From contig NZ_WKJC01000001.1 of the NCBI RefSeq assembly GCF_009674675.1, forward strand, positions 1 through 64,000: a stretch of DNA of 64,000 bases, in the 5' to 3' direction. Both the position numbers and the translations under genes were made by a program. Below are positions 55,082 to 64,000 of this stretch, one piece after another (the first letter of the stretch is position 1; each line of letters opens with the position of its first letter). This stretch comes from Kangiella sp. HZ709 (lineage in GTDB: Bacteria > Pseudomonadota > Gammaproteobacteria > Enterobacterales > Kangiellaceae). A model generated the notes under the pieces. That model saw nothing but the letters and a program-made list of their open reading frames with translations, had not been told where the DNA came from and did not search any database.

Positions 55082-56227
55082 ATGTCTGAGAGCAAATTAC
55101 CAAAACCAAAAAAGTCAGTAGCACTTTCTGGTGTAGCAGCAGGTAACACAGAACTTTGTACAGTGGGTCGTACGGGTAACGATTTAAGCTATCGCGGTTA
55201 CGATATTTTAGATTTAGCTGCAAACGCTGAGTTTGAAGAAGTCGCACACCTATTAATTCACGGTAAATTACCAAACGCTGCTGAATTAAAAAATTATAAG
55301 CGTAAATTAAAAGCGCTTCGTGGTTTACCAGCATTAGTTCAAGACGCATTAGAATTGATTCCTGCAAACGCACACCCAATGGATGTCTTGCGTACAGGTT
55401 GTTCAATGTTAGGCACTGTTCTTCCTGAAAGAGAAAGCCAGCCAATGAACGAAGCGAAAGATATTTCTGATCGCTTAATGGCTTCATTCCCATCAATGTT
55501 ATTGTACTGGTACCACTTCTCGCACAATGGCGTTTGCATTGATTTAGAAACTGACGAAGACTCAATCGCTGGTCACTTCCTACACTTATTGCATGGTGAG
55601 AAATGTCCTGACTCTTGGGTTCGTGCGATGCAGATTTCATTGAACTTATATGCAGAGCATGAGTTCAACGCTTCGACTTTCACAAGCCGCGTAATCACGG
55701 GCACAGGTTCAGATATGTACTCAGCCATTTGTGGTGGTATTGGCGCACTTCGTGGTCCTAAGCACGGTGGTGCGAACGAAGTCGCTTTAGATATCCAAAT
55801 GCGTTATGACTCAGCGGATCACGCTGAAGCTGATATTAAAGAACGTTTAGCGCGTAAAGAAATTGTGATTGGTTTCGGTCATCCAGTCTATACGGTTTCT
55901 GATCCACGTAATGAAGTGATTAAAGAAGTTGCTAAAGAACTTTCTGAAGAACAAGGTGACATGAAGTTATATGATGTTGCCGAGCGTTTAGAAACGATTA
56001 TGTGGGACGAAAAGAAAATGTTCCCGAACTTAGATTGGTTCTCAGCAGTTTCGTACAACAAAATGGGTATTCCCACTTCAATGTTTACACCTATTTTTGT
56101 TTGCTCACGTATTACTGGTTGGGCAGCTCACGTTATGGAGCAAAGAGTTGATGGCAAGATTATCCGTCCTTCAGCAAATTACCATGGTCCTGATGACCAA
56201 GAATTTGTTCCTTTATCTGACAGATAA
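55082..56227 (+). CDS. prpC: 2-methylcitrate synthase
   Basis: The 381 residues are short for a citrate synthase and right for PrpC. '[20 protein letters not shown]' at the N-terminus is the methylcitrate synthase form. The catalytic '[20 protein letters not shown]' (His, about 220-239) and '[14 protein letters not shown]' (His, about 264-277) follow. '[21 protein letters not shown]' ends the active site. It condenses propionyl-CoA with oxaloacetate. A strong RBS (TAGGAG) precedes it, and a strong hairpin follows it. Confidence 0.95.
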   Translation: MSESKLPKPKKSVALSGVAAGNTELCTVGRTGNDLSYRGYDILDLAANAEFEEVAHLLIHGKLPNAAELKNYKRKLKALRGLPALVQDALELIPANAHPMDVLRTGCSMLGTVLPERESQPMNEAKDISDRLMASFPSMLLYWYHFSHNGVCIDLETDEDSIAGHFLHLLHGEKCPDSWVRAMQISLNLYAEHEFNASTFTSRVITGTGSDMYSAICGGIGALRGPKHGGANEVALDIQMRYDSADHAEADIKERLARKEIVIGFGHPVYTVSDPRNEVIKEVAKELSEEQGDMKLYDVAERLETIMWDEKKMFPNLDWFSAVSYNKMGIPTSMFTPIFVCSRITGWAAHVMEQRVDGKIIRPSANYHGPDDQEFVPLSDR

Positions 56228-56233
56228 TAATTT

Positions 56234-56262
56234 AACCCGCGGCTTGCCCGCGGGTTTTGTTT
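56234..56262 (+). terminator. GC-rich hairpin between prpC and acnD
   Basis: AACCCGCGG / CCGCGGGTT is a perfect 9-bp stem with a five-base loop, followed by TTGTTTT. It lies seven bases after the prpC stop and 31 bases before acnD. It should reduce transcription of acnD-prpF relative to prpBC. Confidence 0.88.
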
Positions 56263-56292
56263 TAAACAGCAAAAGAATTTAAAAGTTAATTT

Positions 56293-58899
56293 ATGAACAC
56301 CAATTTCCGTAAAGCATTACCAAATAGTAATTTAGATTATTTCGATACCCGTGAAGCGATTGAAGCAATCGAGCCAGGCTCCTATGACAAGCTGCCTTAT
56401 ACATCTAAGGTGCTGGCTGAAAACTTAGTACGTCGTTGCAGTCCTGAGACTTTAACTGACTCACTTAAGCAAATTATTTATCGCAAAACCGATTTGGATT
56501 TTCCATGGTTTCCAGCGCGGGTAGTTTGTCATGATATTTTAGGCCAAACCGCTTTTGTAGATTTAGCCGGTTTACGTGATGCGATTGCGGAGAAGGGTGG
56601 TGACCCTGCGCAGATTAACCCTGTAGTCCCAACGCAATTGATTGTGGATCATTCATTAGCAGTTGAACACGCAGGTTACGAAGAAAATGCTTTCGAGAAA
56701 AACCGTGCGATTGAAGATCGCCGTAATGAAGATCGTTTCCACTTTATTAACTGGTGTAAAACAGCGTTTAAGAACGTTAACGTAGTTCCACCAGGTAACG
56801 GCATCATGCACCAAATTAATTTAGAGCGCATGTCGCCAGTAGTTCAGATAAAAGACAATGTGGCTTTTCCAGACACTTTAGTTGGCACTGATAGTCATAC
56901 CCCAATGGTTGATGCGTTAGGTGTTATCTCAGTAGGTGTTGGTGGCCTTGAAGCAGAAAGCGTGATGCTAGGTCGTGCTTCTTATATGCGCCTTCCAGAT
57001 ATTATTGGTGTTGAGATGAAAGGCAAGCCACAACCGGGTATTACTTCGACCGATATCGTTTTAGCCTTAACCGAATTTTTACGAAACGAAAAAGTGGTAT
57101 CGAGTTATTTAGAGTTCTTTGGCGAAGGTGCCAATGCTTTAACATTAGGCGACCGCGCAACCATTTCCAACATGACTCCAGAATTTGGCGCAACCGCCGC
57201 CATGTTCTATATCGATCAGCAAACCATTGATTACTTAACGCTAACCGGTCGCGATGCCGATCAAGTTAAGCTAGTAGAAAACTATGCTAAAGAAACAGGC
57301 CTTTGGGCTGATGATATGATTAAGGCTGAATACGAACGCGTATTAACTTTTGATTTAGGCGCTGTGGGTATGAATATTGCAGGCCCATCAAATCCGCATG
57401 CACGTGTTGCAGTAAAAGATTTAGCAGATAAAGGTATTGCTCTTGAAAATGGTGACGGCGTTTACTCTTCAGAAGATGGTCTAATGCCTGACGGCGCTTG
57501 TATTATTGCAGCCATTACCAGTTGTACCAATACTTCAAATCCACGCAACATGATCGCCGCTGGATTAATAGCGCGTAACGCAAATAAACATGGCCTAACT
57601 CGTAAGCCATGGGTTAAGACTTCTTTAGCACCAGGCTCTAAAGCGGTAACTCTATATTTAGAAGAAGCCAATTTATTACCAGAACTTGAGCAGTTAGGTT
57701 TTGGCGTTGTAGCTTATGCCTGTACTTCTTGTAACGGTATGAGTGGTGCGCTGGATCCAAAAATTAAGCAAGAAATTATCGACCGCGATTTATATTCGAC
57801 GGCGGTGCTTTCTGGTAACCGCAACTTTGATGGTCGTATACATCCGCATGCTGACCAAGCTTTCTTAGCCTCGCCGCCATTAGTGGTGGCTTATGCCATC
57901 GCGGGTTCGATTCGTTTTGATATTGAAAAAGATCCACTAGGTCATGACGCCAATGGTAAGCCAGTAACCTTAAAAGATATTTGGCCTACCGATGAAGAAA
58001 TTAACGCAGTAATTAAGCAAAGCGTTAAGCCAGAACATTTCGCCAAAGTCTATGAGCCAATGTTTAATGTTGAAGTGGATATGGGTGAGAAGTCGAATCC
58101 ATTATACGACTGGCGCGAAATGAGTACCTACATTCGTCGTCCGCCTTATTGGGAAGGTGCACTAGCAGGCGAGCGAACTATGAAAGGTATGCGCCCGTTA
58201 GCAGTATTAGGTGACAACATCACCACGGATCATTTATCACCATCGAACGCTATTCAAAAAGCCAGTGCCGCAGGTGCTTACTTGGATAAGATGGGCTTGC
58301 CAGAAGAAGACTATAATTCTTATGCAACCCACCGGGGCGATCACTTAACAGCTCAGCGTGCGACTTTTGCTAACCCGAAACTACTAAACGAAATGGTTTT
58401 AGATGATGAAGGGAATATCAAACAAGGTTCACTTGCACGTCTTGAGCCAGAAGGTACTGAAGGTCGCATGTGGGAAACCATTGAGACCTATATGGAACGT
58501 AAACAGCCGCTAATCATTGTTGCGGGCGCAGACTATGGTCAAGGCTCTTCACGCGACTGGGCAGCCAAAGGCGTGCGTCTAGCAGGGGTAGAAGTGATTG
58601 TCGCTGAAGGCTTTGAACGTATCCACCGTACTAACCTAATCGGTATGGGTGTTTTACCACTTGAGTTTACTAATGGCGAGACTCGTAAAGATTACGGCAT
58701 TGACGGCACTGAAACTTTCGACGTAGAAGGCGAAATCAGCCCAGGCTCTGAAATGACTGTGGTAGTTACGCGTAAGAACGGTGAGCAAGTTAAGATCCCT
58801 GTGAAGTCACGTTTAGATACAGCAGAAGAAGTATCTATTTATGACGCTGGTGGTGTTTTACAGCGCTTTGCTAATGATTTCTTAGCGTCTAACGGTTAA
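56293..58899 (+). CDS. acnD: Fe/S-dependent 2-methylisocitrate dehydratase AcnD
   Basis: The 868 residues are the AcnD length. Aconitase signatures are 'DNVAFPDTLVGTDSHTPMVD' (about 194-213), 'AITSCTNTSNPRNMIAAGL' (about 409-427, cluster Cys) and 'YACTSCNGMSGAL' (about 475-487, two more Cys). The C-terminal swivel has 'GADYGQGSSRDWAAKGV' (about 745-761). AcnD dehydrates 2-methylcitrate to an aconitate isomer. It needs PrpF, encoded next. This pair replaces PrpD, absent here. Confidence 0.95.
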   Translation: MNTNFRKALPNSNLDYFDTREAIEAIEPGSYDKLPYTSKVLAENLVRRCSPETLTDSLKQIIYRKTDLDFPWFPARVVCHDILGQTAFVDLAGLRDAIAEKGGDPAQINPVVPTQLIVDHSLAVEHAGYEENAFEKNRAIEDRRNEDRFHFINWCKTAFKNVNVVPPGNGIMHQINLERMSPVVQIKDNVAFPDTLVGTDSHTPMVDALGVISVGVGGLEAESVMLGRASYMRLPDIIGVEMKGKPQPGITSTDIVLALTEFLRNEKVVSSYLEFFGEGANALTLGDRATISNMTPEFGATAAMFYIDQQTIDYLTLTGRDADQVKLVENYAKETGLWADDMIKAEYERVLTFDLGAVGMNIAGPSNPHARVAVKDLADKGIALENGDGVYSSEDGLMPDGACIIAAITSCTNTSNPRNMIAAGLIARNANKHGLTRKPWVKTSLAPGSKAVTLYLEEANLLPELEQLGFGVVAYACTSCNGMSGALDPKIKQEIIDRDLYSTAVLSGNRNFDGRIHPHADQAFLASPPLVVAYAIAGSIRFDIEKDPLGHDANGKPVTLKDIWPTDEEINAVIKQSVKPEHFAKVYEPMFNVEVDMGEKSNPLYDWREMSTYIRRPPYWEGALAGERTMKGMRPLAVLGDNITTDHLSPSNAIQKASAAGAYLDKMGLPEEDYNSYATHRGDHLTAQRATFANPKLLNEMVLDDEGNIKQGSLARLEPEGTEGRMWETIETYMERKQPLIIVAGADYGQGSSRDWAAKGVRLAGVEVIVAEGFERIHRTNLIGMGVLPLEFTNGETRKDYGIDGTETFDVEGEISPGSEMTVVVTRKNGEQVKIPVKSRLDTAEEVSIYDAGGVLQRFANDFLASNG

Positions 58900-58910
58900 G
58901 GAGTAAGACA

Positions 58911-60113
58911 ATGAGTTTTGCTCCTCAAATCAAAGTCCCTGCCACCTATATGCGTGGTGGTACTTCTAAAGGTGTTTTCTTTAAGTTAACGGATTTGCCA
59001 GAAGCAGCGCAGGTCGCTGGCGAAGCGCGCGATAGATTGTTGCTTCGTGTGATTGGTAGTCCTGATCCTTATGGTAAGCAAACCGATGGTATGGGCGGGG
59101 CGACTTCCAGTACCAGTAAAACGGTGATTGTTTCTAAAGCTTCGGTTGCCGATCACGATGTGGATTATTTATTCGGTCAGGTGTCGATTGATAAGCCTTT
59201 TGTGGATTGGAGCGGTAACTGCGGTAACTTAACCGCGGCAGTTGGCTCTTTTGCTATTAGTAGTGGTTTAGTGGATGCGACACGTATTCCTGAGAATGGC
59301 ATTTGCGTGGTGCGTATTTGGCAAGCCAATATCAAGAAAACCATTATTGCTCATGTGCCTATAACAAACGGTGAAGTCCAAGAGACAGGTGATTTTGAGC
59401 TCGACGGCGTAACTTTCCCCGCAGCGGAAGTGAAAATTGAATTCGTTGAGCCAGTATCAGGCGATACGCCCATGTTCCCAACGGGCAATTTAGTGGATGA
59501 TTTAGAAGTTCCTGGTGTAGGTACTTTTAAAGCCACCATGATTACAGCAGGTATTCCAACCATTTTCTTAAATGCTGATGAAATCCCAAACATGCAAGGC
59601 AATGGTACTGACGGCGCTTTTAATGGCACTGAACTACAAAGCAATATTAATGGCGATGAAAAAGCACTCGCCATGTTCGAAACCATTCGAGCTTATGGCG
59701 CTATCAAGATGGGCTTGATTACTGATATTGAAGAAGCAAAAACACGCCAACACACGCCTAAAGTGGCCTTTGTTGCGCCAGCAAAGTCTTATACTTCCTC
59801 TAGCGGTAAAGACATTGCTGAAAACGATATCGACTTAAACGTACGCGCACTTTCTATGGGCTTACTACACCACGCCATGATGGGTACAGCCGCAGTCGCT
59901 ATAGCAACCGCTTCAGCAATTCCTGGAACGCTGGTTAATTTAGCAGCAGGCGGCGGCAATAGAAATGAAGTCAGATTTGGCCATCCATCGGGTACGCTAA
60001 AAGTTGGCGCAGAAGTTGCGCAAGTCGAAGGCCAGTGGAAAGCTAAAAAGGTGATTATGAGCAGAAGCGCAAGAGTCTTAATGGAAGGTAATGTTCGAGT
60101 TCCATTTGAATAA
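58911..60113 (+). CDS. prpF: 2-methylaconitate cis-trans isomerase PrpF
   Basis: The protein has 400 residues. 'VPATYMRGGTSKGVFFKLTD' (about 8-27) and 'DGMGGATSSTSKTVIVSK' (about 60-77) are PrpF hallmarks. The proton-shuttling Cys lies in 'VDWSGNCGNLTAAVGSFAI' (about 101-119). The fold is diaminopimelate-epimerase-like. PrpF converts the AcnD product to the isomer usable for rehydration. It follows acnD after 11 bases with an AAGGAG RBS. No prpR-type regulator is in the window. Confidence 0.95.
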   Translation: MSFAPQIKVPATYMRGGTSKGVFFKLTDLPEAAQVAGEARDRLLLRVIGSPDPYGKQTDGMGGATSSTSKTVIVSKASVADHDVDYLFGQVSIDKPFVDWSGNCGNLTAAVGSFAISSGLVDATRIPENGICVVRIWQANIKKTIIAHVPITNGEVQETGDFELDGVTFPAAEVKIEFVEPVSGDTPMFPTGNLVDDLEVPGVGTFKATMITAGIPTIFLNADEIPNMQGNGTDGAFNGTELQSNINGDEKALAMFETIRAYGAIKMGLITDIEEAKTRQHTPKVAFVAPAKSYTSSSGKDIAENDIDLNVRALSMGLLHHAMMGTAAVAIATASAIPGTLVNLAAGGGNRNEVRFGHPSGTLKVGAEVAQVEGQWKAKKVIMSRSARVLMEGNVRVPFE

Positions 60114-60135
60114 ATGCTTATAACAATATGATTTT

Positions 60136-60151
60136 AATGCAAATTTGCATT
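60136..60151. repeat. 16-base perfect palindrome before the prp terminator
   Basis: AATGCAAATTTGCATT is fully symmetric. It lies just after prpF and three bases before the terminator stem, so it may be part of the transcript end or a protein site. Confidence 0.6.
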
Positions 60152-60153
60152 GT

Positions 60154-60182
60154 AAAAGCCGCTTGAATAGCGGCTTTTTTTA
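60154..60182 (+). terminator. Rho-independent terminator of the prp operon
   Basis: AAAAGCCGCT / AGCGGCTTTT with a short loop (TGAAT) is followed by a long T run. It marks the end of the metabolic block and the start of the accessory pair. Confidence 0.92.
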
Positions 60183-60224
60183 TGGGATAAATATATTAGG
60201 AATTAAATATATATTAGGGATGAA

Positions 60225-61874
60225 ATGGCAGAAATAAATGAAAGGCAGCGAAAAGAAAAAATATCACTTTATTTAATTAGAGATAACACCCTTGATGATG
60301 AAAAGTTCATAAAATTTGAAAAAGTTCAGGTGCCAGCTGCAAATTTAGAAATGCCCGATGATGTTAAAGCAACGCTCTATATCAAGAAAAACCCAAGAGA
60401 TACTTTACCTAGTTGGACAAAGTTTCTCACTAATGATCAAAACCTAAGTAATACTGTTTTTTATCCTCCTAAAAGCTTATCAGCAGTTGTAGTGGTAAGA
60501 GCAAATAAAAATATTTTTGTATTAAGTTTTGGGATGGGGTTTCATCTCTTCAAAAGTCATTATATAGAAAGAGATTTCGGATTAAGGGTTACTTTGAACT
60601 CTGTTGAGCCAGAGCAATTAAGAAGTATAGATAAATCTAATTTTAGTGAAAACCCGCTACACTCCAGGACGCAAAGTACGAAGGCTGTTGATGCGTTTGA
60701 ATTGTTGATTGATAGTGAAAGCGATCTAATGTATGCAATTACGGGCACCTCAAAAATTAAAGAATTTGGAAGTATCGTCACAGGAAGGGATGCACTAGTA
60801 TTTAATACTAATAAAGAGTTTAAACAGATAGTTCCTATTCTTACAAAGGCAATAACATTATATAAATCAAAGCTTCCAAAAGAGTTTTCTTGGTTTGATG
60901 ATATCAAAAGAGTGAAGTCGCCAGATTTAGTAAATAGTCTTGTGACAGAGTTAATTCAAAAACTCAATAAGAATAAGCTTTCTGATGTTTGGCTTGGAGA
61001 GCAAGGCATCGTAGACTGGGAAGAGCAGGTAGGATATTCCTTCTATTTGCGTGGGAATTTCGTTATTCATGAAACTTTAAATATAGAAGATCTATTAAAG
61101 TATTTAAAAGACTGTGGTAGAGATATATCTTACGAAAATTTAGAAAAACAAAACATACATATTATTGGGCCTGATCATAAGTCTGTTCAATCTTGGCGTG
61201 CTTATAATTGCTTATATGCAGAATTGAAATACGAAGATAAAATTTATATTTTAAGGGCTGGAGTTTGGTATGAAATAGAAACTAATTTCTTAAAAGTAAT
61301 AAATGAATATATAGCCAAGATCCCTCTATACAATAAAAAGCTACCAATTTATGACTGTATGACAGAGAAAGAATACAATAATAAATTTAAAAAAATAGTT
61401 GGTTATGAGCATATGGATGCTAAAAATATTTCTTACGGAGGAGGCCAAAGTAAAATAGAGTTTTGTGATGTTATTTATAATAAATCTGAATGGATTCACG
61501 TTAAATATTATAGAGGGTCTTCTTGCTTGAGCCATCTTTTTTCTCAAGGGCAAGTAGCGTCAGAAACATTTATTAAAGAAGAGGCTTTTAGGGAAAAACT
61601 AAATGATAAACTCCCCCCGAAACTTCAGATTAAGGATGTAACTATCAAACCTAATGCTTCAAATTATACTATCATTTTTGCAATTGCGACTAATAAAAAC
61701 ATCCCTGAAGAACTCCCTTTCTTTTCAAAAATAACATTAAAAAATGCTTTTAAAAATTTAGATGCTCTTGGTTTTAAAGTAAACTTGTTAAGTATTGACA
61801 TTGATCCTATTATCTTAACGAAGAAAAAAAATAAGCCATCTAAGAATAAAAAACAAACTACCGCAAGACCGTAA
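60225..61874 (+). CDS. TIGR04141/DUF6119 family 'sporadically distributed' protein
   Basis: The protein has 549 residues. 'KISLYLIRDNTLDDEKFIKF' at the start, 'VVVVRANKNIFVLSFGMGFHLF' (about 86-107), 'ERDFGLRVTLNSVEPEQLRSIDKSNF' parts (about 114-140), 'DLMYAITGTSK' and the C-terminal 'LPFFSKITLKNAFKNLDALGF' fit the TIGR04141 pattern (DUF6119). The protein is soluble with a Lys-rich tail. The gene is plainly richer in A and T than its prp neighbours and uses rarer AT-ending codons, consistent with recent acquisition. Such genes occur patchily, often in accessory or defence-like regions. The molecular role is unknown to me. Confidence 0.82.
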   Translation: MAEINERQRKEKISLYLIRDNTLDDEKFIKFEKVQVPAANLEMPDDVKATLYIKKNPRDTLPSWTKFLTNDQNLSNTVFYPPKSLSAVVVVRANKNIFVLSFGMGFHLFKSHYIERDFGLRVTLNSVEPEQLRSIDKSNFSENPLHSRTQSTKAVDAFELLIDSESDLMYAITGTSKIKEFGSIVTGRDALVFNTNKEFKQIVPILTKAITLYKSKLPKEFSWFDDIKRVKSPDLVNSLVTELIQKLNKNKLSDVWLGEQGIVDWEEQVGYSFYLRGNFVIHETLNIEDLLKYLKDCGRDISYENLEKQNIHIIGPDHKSVQSWRAYNCLYAELKYEDKIYILRAGVWYEIETNFLKVINEYIAKIPLYNKKLPIYDCMTEKEYNNKFKKIVGYEHMDAKNISYGGGQSKIEFCDVIYNKSEWIHVKYYRGSSCLSHLFSQGQVASETFIKEEAFREKLNDKLPPKLQIKDVTIKPNASNYTIIFAIATNKNIPEELPFFSKITLKNAFKNLDALGFKVNLLSIDIDPIILTKKKNKPSKNKKQTTARP

Positions 61875-61942
61875 GTAAGAAAGTTTGTAATGATTGGGTT
61901 AGAGTTACTATTTAACGATTAATAATAGGATTTATTACTGTA

Positions 61943-62680
61943 ATGGAAAATACCAAAGCTAGCTTGAAAGCTACTATTCTTAAATCATTAGATATTAAAA
62001 CTAGTTTGGCAATATTAGTGGGTGTTATTGCCCCCTTTTTTTATTTTGTGGGTTGGCAGTATTCTAATGCATTTTATTTTGGTTTTGGCTCTAGTTATAC
62101 AAAGGGTAGCCGTTCATTTCCTGAGTATATTGCTTTAGGAGTGCAAAAGTTTTTTGAGGCCTTTTTAGTGGGGTTTGCCTGGCTAAAGGGTTTTGTTTTA
62201 AGTTATGGATGGTGGTTACTTCTTGGCTTAGTAATTTTCACAATGGTGCAGTTGTTGTTACTGAATACCTTTGAGGATAAAGATGGAAAGGGAGCTTGGA
62301 AGAACTTAAGGAAATGGCTTGGAAAAGCATTCAATAATAAATGGCTCCACTATACTATTATTCCAGTTTTAACTTCCGGAGTAATGACCACTGCTTTAGC
62401 AGCCATCCTATTTATTGGTTTGTTTTTAGCTTCTGTTTTCTTTTTTGGTTACCAGTTTGGTACTTATAGCGTTAAAGAAGCAAAAGCTAATTATCAACCC
62501 TGTGTTGAGTCTATGCCTAACTCTAACCAAAACTGTACTTTTCTCTATAAGGATAAAAAGTTAATTCTAGCTGGCTTGTTCGTTGGTCAGTCGGATTCTC
62601 ACATCAGTATTTATAACGGTAAGACTGAAACTATCGAGTTGGAAGGGATTAGGATAGTGCATCAGTTTAAATCTGAATAA
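61943..62680 (+). CDS. Unknown three-span membrane protein next to the TIGR04141 gene
   Basis: The protein has 245 residues and three strong hydrophobic regions: about 20-50 ('SLAILVGVIAPFFYFVGWQY'), 75-105 ('FVLSYGWWLLLGLVIFTMVQ') and 140-172 ('AAILFIGLFLASVFFFGYQF'). A C-terminal soluble domain of about 70 residues has two Cys (PCVESMPNSNQNCTF) that could form a disulfide if exported. There is no known family match. It is 68 bases after the TIGR04141 stop in the same direction, so possibly a partner or effector. A perfect terminator hairpin follows. Confidence 0.68.
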   Translation: MENTKASLKATILKSLDIKTSLAILVGVIAPFFYFVGWQYSNAFYFGFGSSYTKGSRSFPEYIALGVQKFFEAFLVGFAWLKGFVLSYGWWLLLGLVIFTMVQLLLLNTFEDKDGKGAWKNLRKWLGKAFNNKWLHYTIIPVLTSGVMTTALAAILFIGLFLASVFFFGYQFGTYSVKEAKANYQPCVESMPNSNQNCTFLYKDKKLILAGLFVGQSDSHISIYNGKTETIELEGIRIVHQFKSE

Positions 62681-62694
62681 GTTTTTTGTAAAAG

Positions 62695-62720
62695 AGTAGA
62701 GCAAATTTGTTTGCTCTACT
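62695..62720. terminator. Bidirectional terminator between the accessory pair and the amidohydrolase
   Basis: AGTAGAGCAAA / TTTGCTCTACT is a perfect 11-bp stem with a four-base loop. It lies between convergent stops at 62680 and 62739. A T-rich stretch follows at 62727-62735 on the plus strand. Confidence 0.75.
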
Positions 62721-62738
62721 AATTGATATTTTTTTATA

Positions 62739-64000
62739 TTATAAATATTGATCTATATTCACTTTTCGACTTTTATTATTCGCCTCTTTAACTGCTTCTA
62801 ACATGGCATCCAGTTTTTGACGATTAAAAGTTTTGCCATTAAGAATTACCGTGTCAATGGTTTGAGTATTTTTAATATCCATCAGTGGATTTTTATTTAG
62901 AATTACTAAGTCTGCACGTTTTCCTGCTTCGATGATTCCTGCGTCACTTTTCATTAACTCTGCTGGGTTGCTTGTAGCTGTTGCTAGCGCTTGTGTTGGA
63001 GTCATACCGCCATTGTTTAGTGACTGGATTTCTTTGTGTAGGGCAAAACCTGGTACTACAAGGAAACCGCCTGTATCTGAGCCTGCAACGATTTTTACGT
63101 TACGTTCTATCATGGCTTCTAATAGAATATGGTGCGCTTTTTCGCGAGCTGTCCAATAGACGTCGTATTCTTTGTAGTCTTGTTCATGCGAATGACTGGT
63201 GGCTTCGAATTGGTTGAAACCTGGTAACCAGCCGACCTTAAATCCAGGGATTAAATTAGTGCCTTCTACCAGCGCTGGGTTTACATACTCAATCGGTACA
63301 CTTCTTAGCTTGCCTTCTAAATCGCTGAATTGGTCATGGATATTTTCCATATAAAGCAACACTGAGTTTACAGTTATATCTTTTGCTAATATATCGTCGA
63401 TAATTTCTTGGCTACGATCTTGAACGTGCTTGTAGAAATTATCGCTACCTTTTTTGTTGATGGAACCAAACTCACGAATTAATACGCTGACGATTTCTTC
63501 TAGGTGAGCTAATTCGCGTTGCTGTGTCACCTTTAGTTCATCCAAGGTAAAGTCTAATGGGAAGTGACCAACGGTATGGGCTCCGAGCTCGGCAGCTAAC
63601 TTGTTCACCGCACGGTAGCTTGGCATATCTAAATGATAAGTTTTAATAGCGTCATAACCGGCATCGACATAGTCTCGGATCTTGTCTTCGGCTTGCTCTA
63701 GGGTTTGAACTGCTTCATGGTGCGAGAAAAATTCAAATCCCTTGCCTTCGATATAGTCTTTGATATTAATCGGCGGAGAGGCGACGTACAATTTTGGGCC
63801 GATACGACCTTGTTCGATTTCCTCACGATAGTCTAGGCTTTCTGGGAAGCCGCCCATTTCTCGAATATGAGTGACTCCATTAGCAACGTATAGCAAGAGA
63901 TCGTTAGGGCTTTTGTGCAAGTGGATATGCGAATCCACTAAGCCAGGAATAACGTATTTACCTTGGCCATCAATCATTTTGGCATTGGCTGGTATCTCAG
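62739..64000 (-). CDS. Amidohydrolase-superfamily enzyme, 5' end beyond the window
   Basis: At least 420 residues are visible, and the frame continues past the window edge (…EIPANAK before the internal Met at 63977), so the true start and any signal peptide lie outside. The metal site is 'VIPGLVDSHIHLHKSP' (HxH). A candidate carbamylated Lys is in 'AGYDAIKTYHL', His ligands are in 'HTVGHFPLD' and 'ELAHLEEIV', and the Asp is in 'KIVAGSDTGGFLV'. The C-terminal 'IIEAGKRADLVILNKNPL' closes the beta domain. It is a paralogue of the enzyme at 46026-47570 by motif order. Substrate unknown; imidazolonepropionase-like hydrolases of peptides or organophosphates are relatives. Confidence 0.88.
   Translation of the reverse strand, partial: EIPANAKMIDGQGKYVIPGLVDSHIHLHKSPNDLLLYVANGVTHIREMGGFPESLDYREEIEQGRIGPKLYVASPPINIKDYIEGKGFEFFSHHEAVQTLEQAEDKIRDYVDAGYDAIKTYHLDMPSYRAVNKLAAELGAHTVGHFPLDFTLDELKVTQQRELAHLEEIVSVLIREFGSINKKGSDNFYKHVQDRSQEIIDDILAKDITVNSVLLYMENIHDQFSDLEGKLRSVPIEYVNPALVEGTNLIPGFKVGWLPGFNQFEATSHSHEQDYKEYDVYWTAREKAHHILLEAMIERNVKIVAGSDTGGFLVVPGFALHKEIQSLNNGGMTPTQALATATSNPAELMKSDAGIIEAGKRADLVILNKNPLMDIKNTQTIDTVILNGKTFNRQKLDAMLEAVKEANNKSRKVNIDQYL

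Noticed and set aside
54978-55640. 220-residue minus-strand frame over prpB and prpC
   Set aside because: It lies antisense to two certain enzymes and begins inside prpC. Its composition (many Leu, Gln) is that of a shadow.
60136-60151. Palindrome as an attachment site for the accessory pair
   Set aside because: No integrase, no direct repeat at the other end and no tRNA gene. It is recorded only as a repeat.
62739-64000. The Met at 63977 as the start of the last amidohydrolase
   Set aside because: The frame continues to the window edge, and the N-terminal beta strands typical of the family would be missing, so the gene is treated as partial.

Overview
The window is chromosomal DNA from an AT-rich gammaproteobacterium. 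The gene content (class I fumarase, AcnD/PrpF-type 2-methylcitrate cycle, EpmC, MnmC, PabB, SixA, KefB/KefG, complete System I Ccm, MlaA) points to a marine, aerobic, heterotrophic gammaproteobacterium. A member of the Kangiellaceae or a relative would fit, but that placement is a guess from gene style and not a computed result. No tRNA, CRISPR array, insertion sequence, phage gene or plasmid gene was seen. Genes are densely packed, and many pairs overlap by 1, 4 or 8-11 bases.

Layout: 1-160 is the end of an rRNA operon (5S rRNA and its terminator). 236-10119 holds housekeeping genes: a lipoprotein, a TMEM175-like channel, an M61 peptidase, xthA, a two-domain QueD-like protein, a PfkB kinase, sixA, a PlsC-type acyltransferase, prmB, epmC and an AcoX/NAD-kinase-like protein. 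10120-10590 has no confident gene. 10591-15757 is a glutathione and electrophile block: kefG-kefB, an orphan fetB-like permease, and frmA-frmB. 15765-19310 holds mnmC, folE and pdxB. 19349-23750 is an uncharacterised island of coiled-coil and membrane proteins, including a DUF6384 protein. 23894-31055 is mixed: yaiI, a DEAD-box helicase, DUF3820, an M19 dipeptidase lipoprotein, small membrane proteins, a TPR protein, an M50-like membrane metalloprotease and a LysR regulator. 31235-41287 is one uninterrupted run, leuCDB followed by ccmABCDEFGHI.

41430-43675 is the most distinctive locus: a secreted precursor with 14 EGKCG motifs, a DUF692/MNIO enzyme and a DUF2063 partner. This is the HvfABC type of copper-binding, ribosomally made and modified peptide (RiPP) system. 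43743-52039 holds mlaA, a 5'-nucleotidase, a secreted amidohydrolase pair, yfcH, sdaA, a CoA-pyrophosphatase-type Nudix gene and pabB. 52219-60113 is a propionate/C4 block: class I fumarase, two tiny membrane proteins, prpB, prpC, acnD and prpF. 60225-62680 is an AT-rich accessory insertion with a TIGR04141/DUF6119 'sporadically distributed' protein and an unknown membrane protein. The window ends inside a second amidohydrolase gene on the minus strand.

Working together: the prp genes convert propionyl-CoA and oxaloacetate through 2-methylcitrate to pyruvate and succinate, and fumarase handles the C4 product further on. The Ccm proteins attach haem to periplasmic c-type cytochromes. The neighbouring Hvf-type peptide is a plausible periplasmic copper ligand. 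Kef is gated by glutathione and its adducts, and the adjacent FrmAB uses glutathione to remove formaldehyde.
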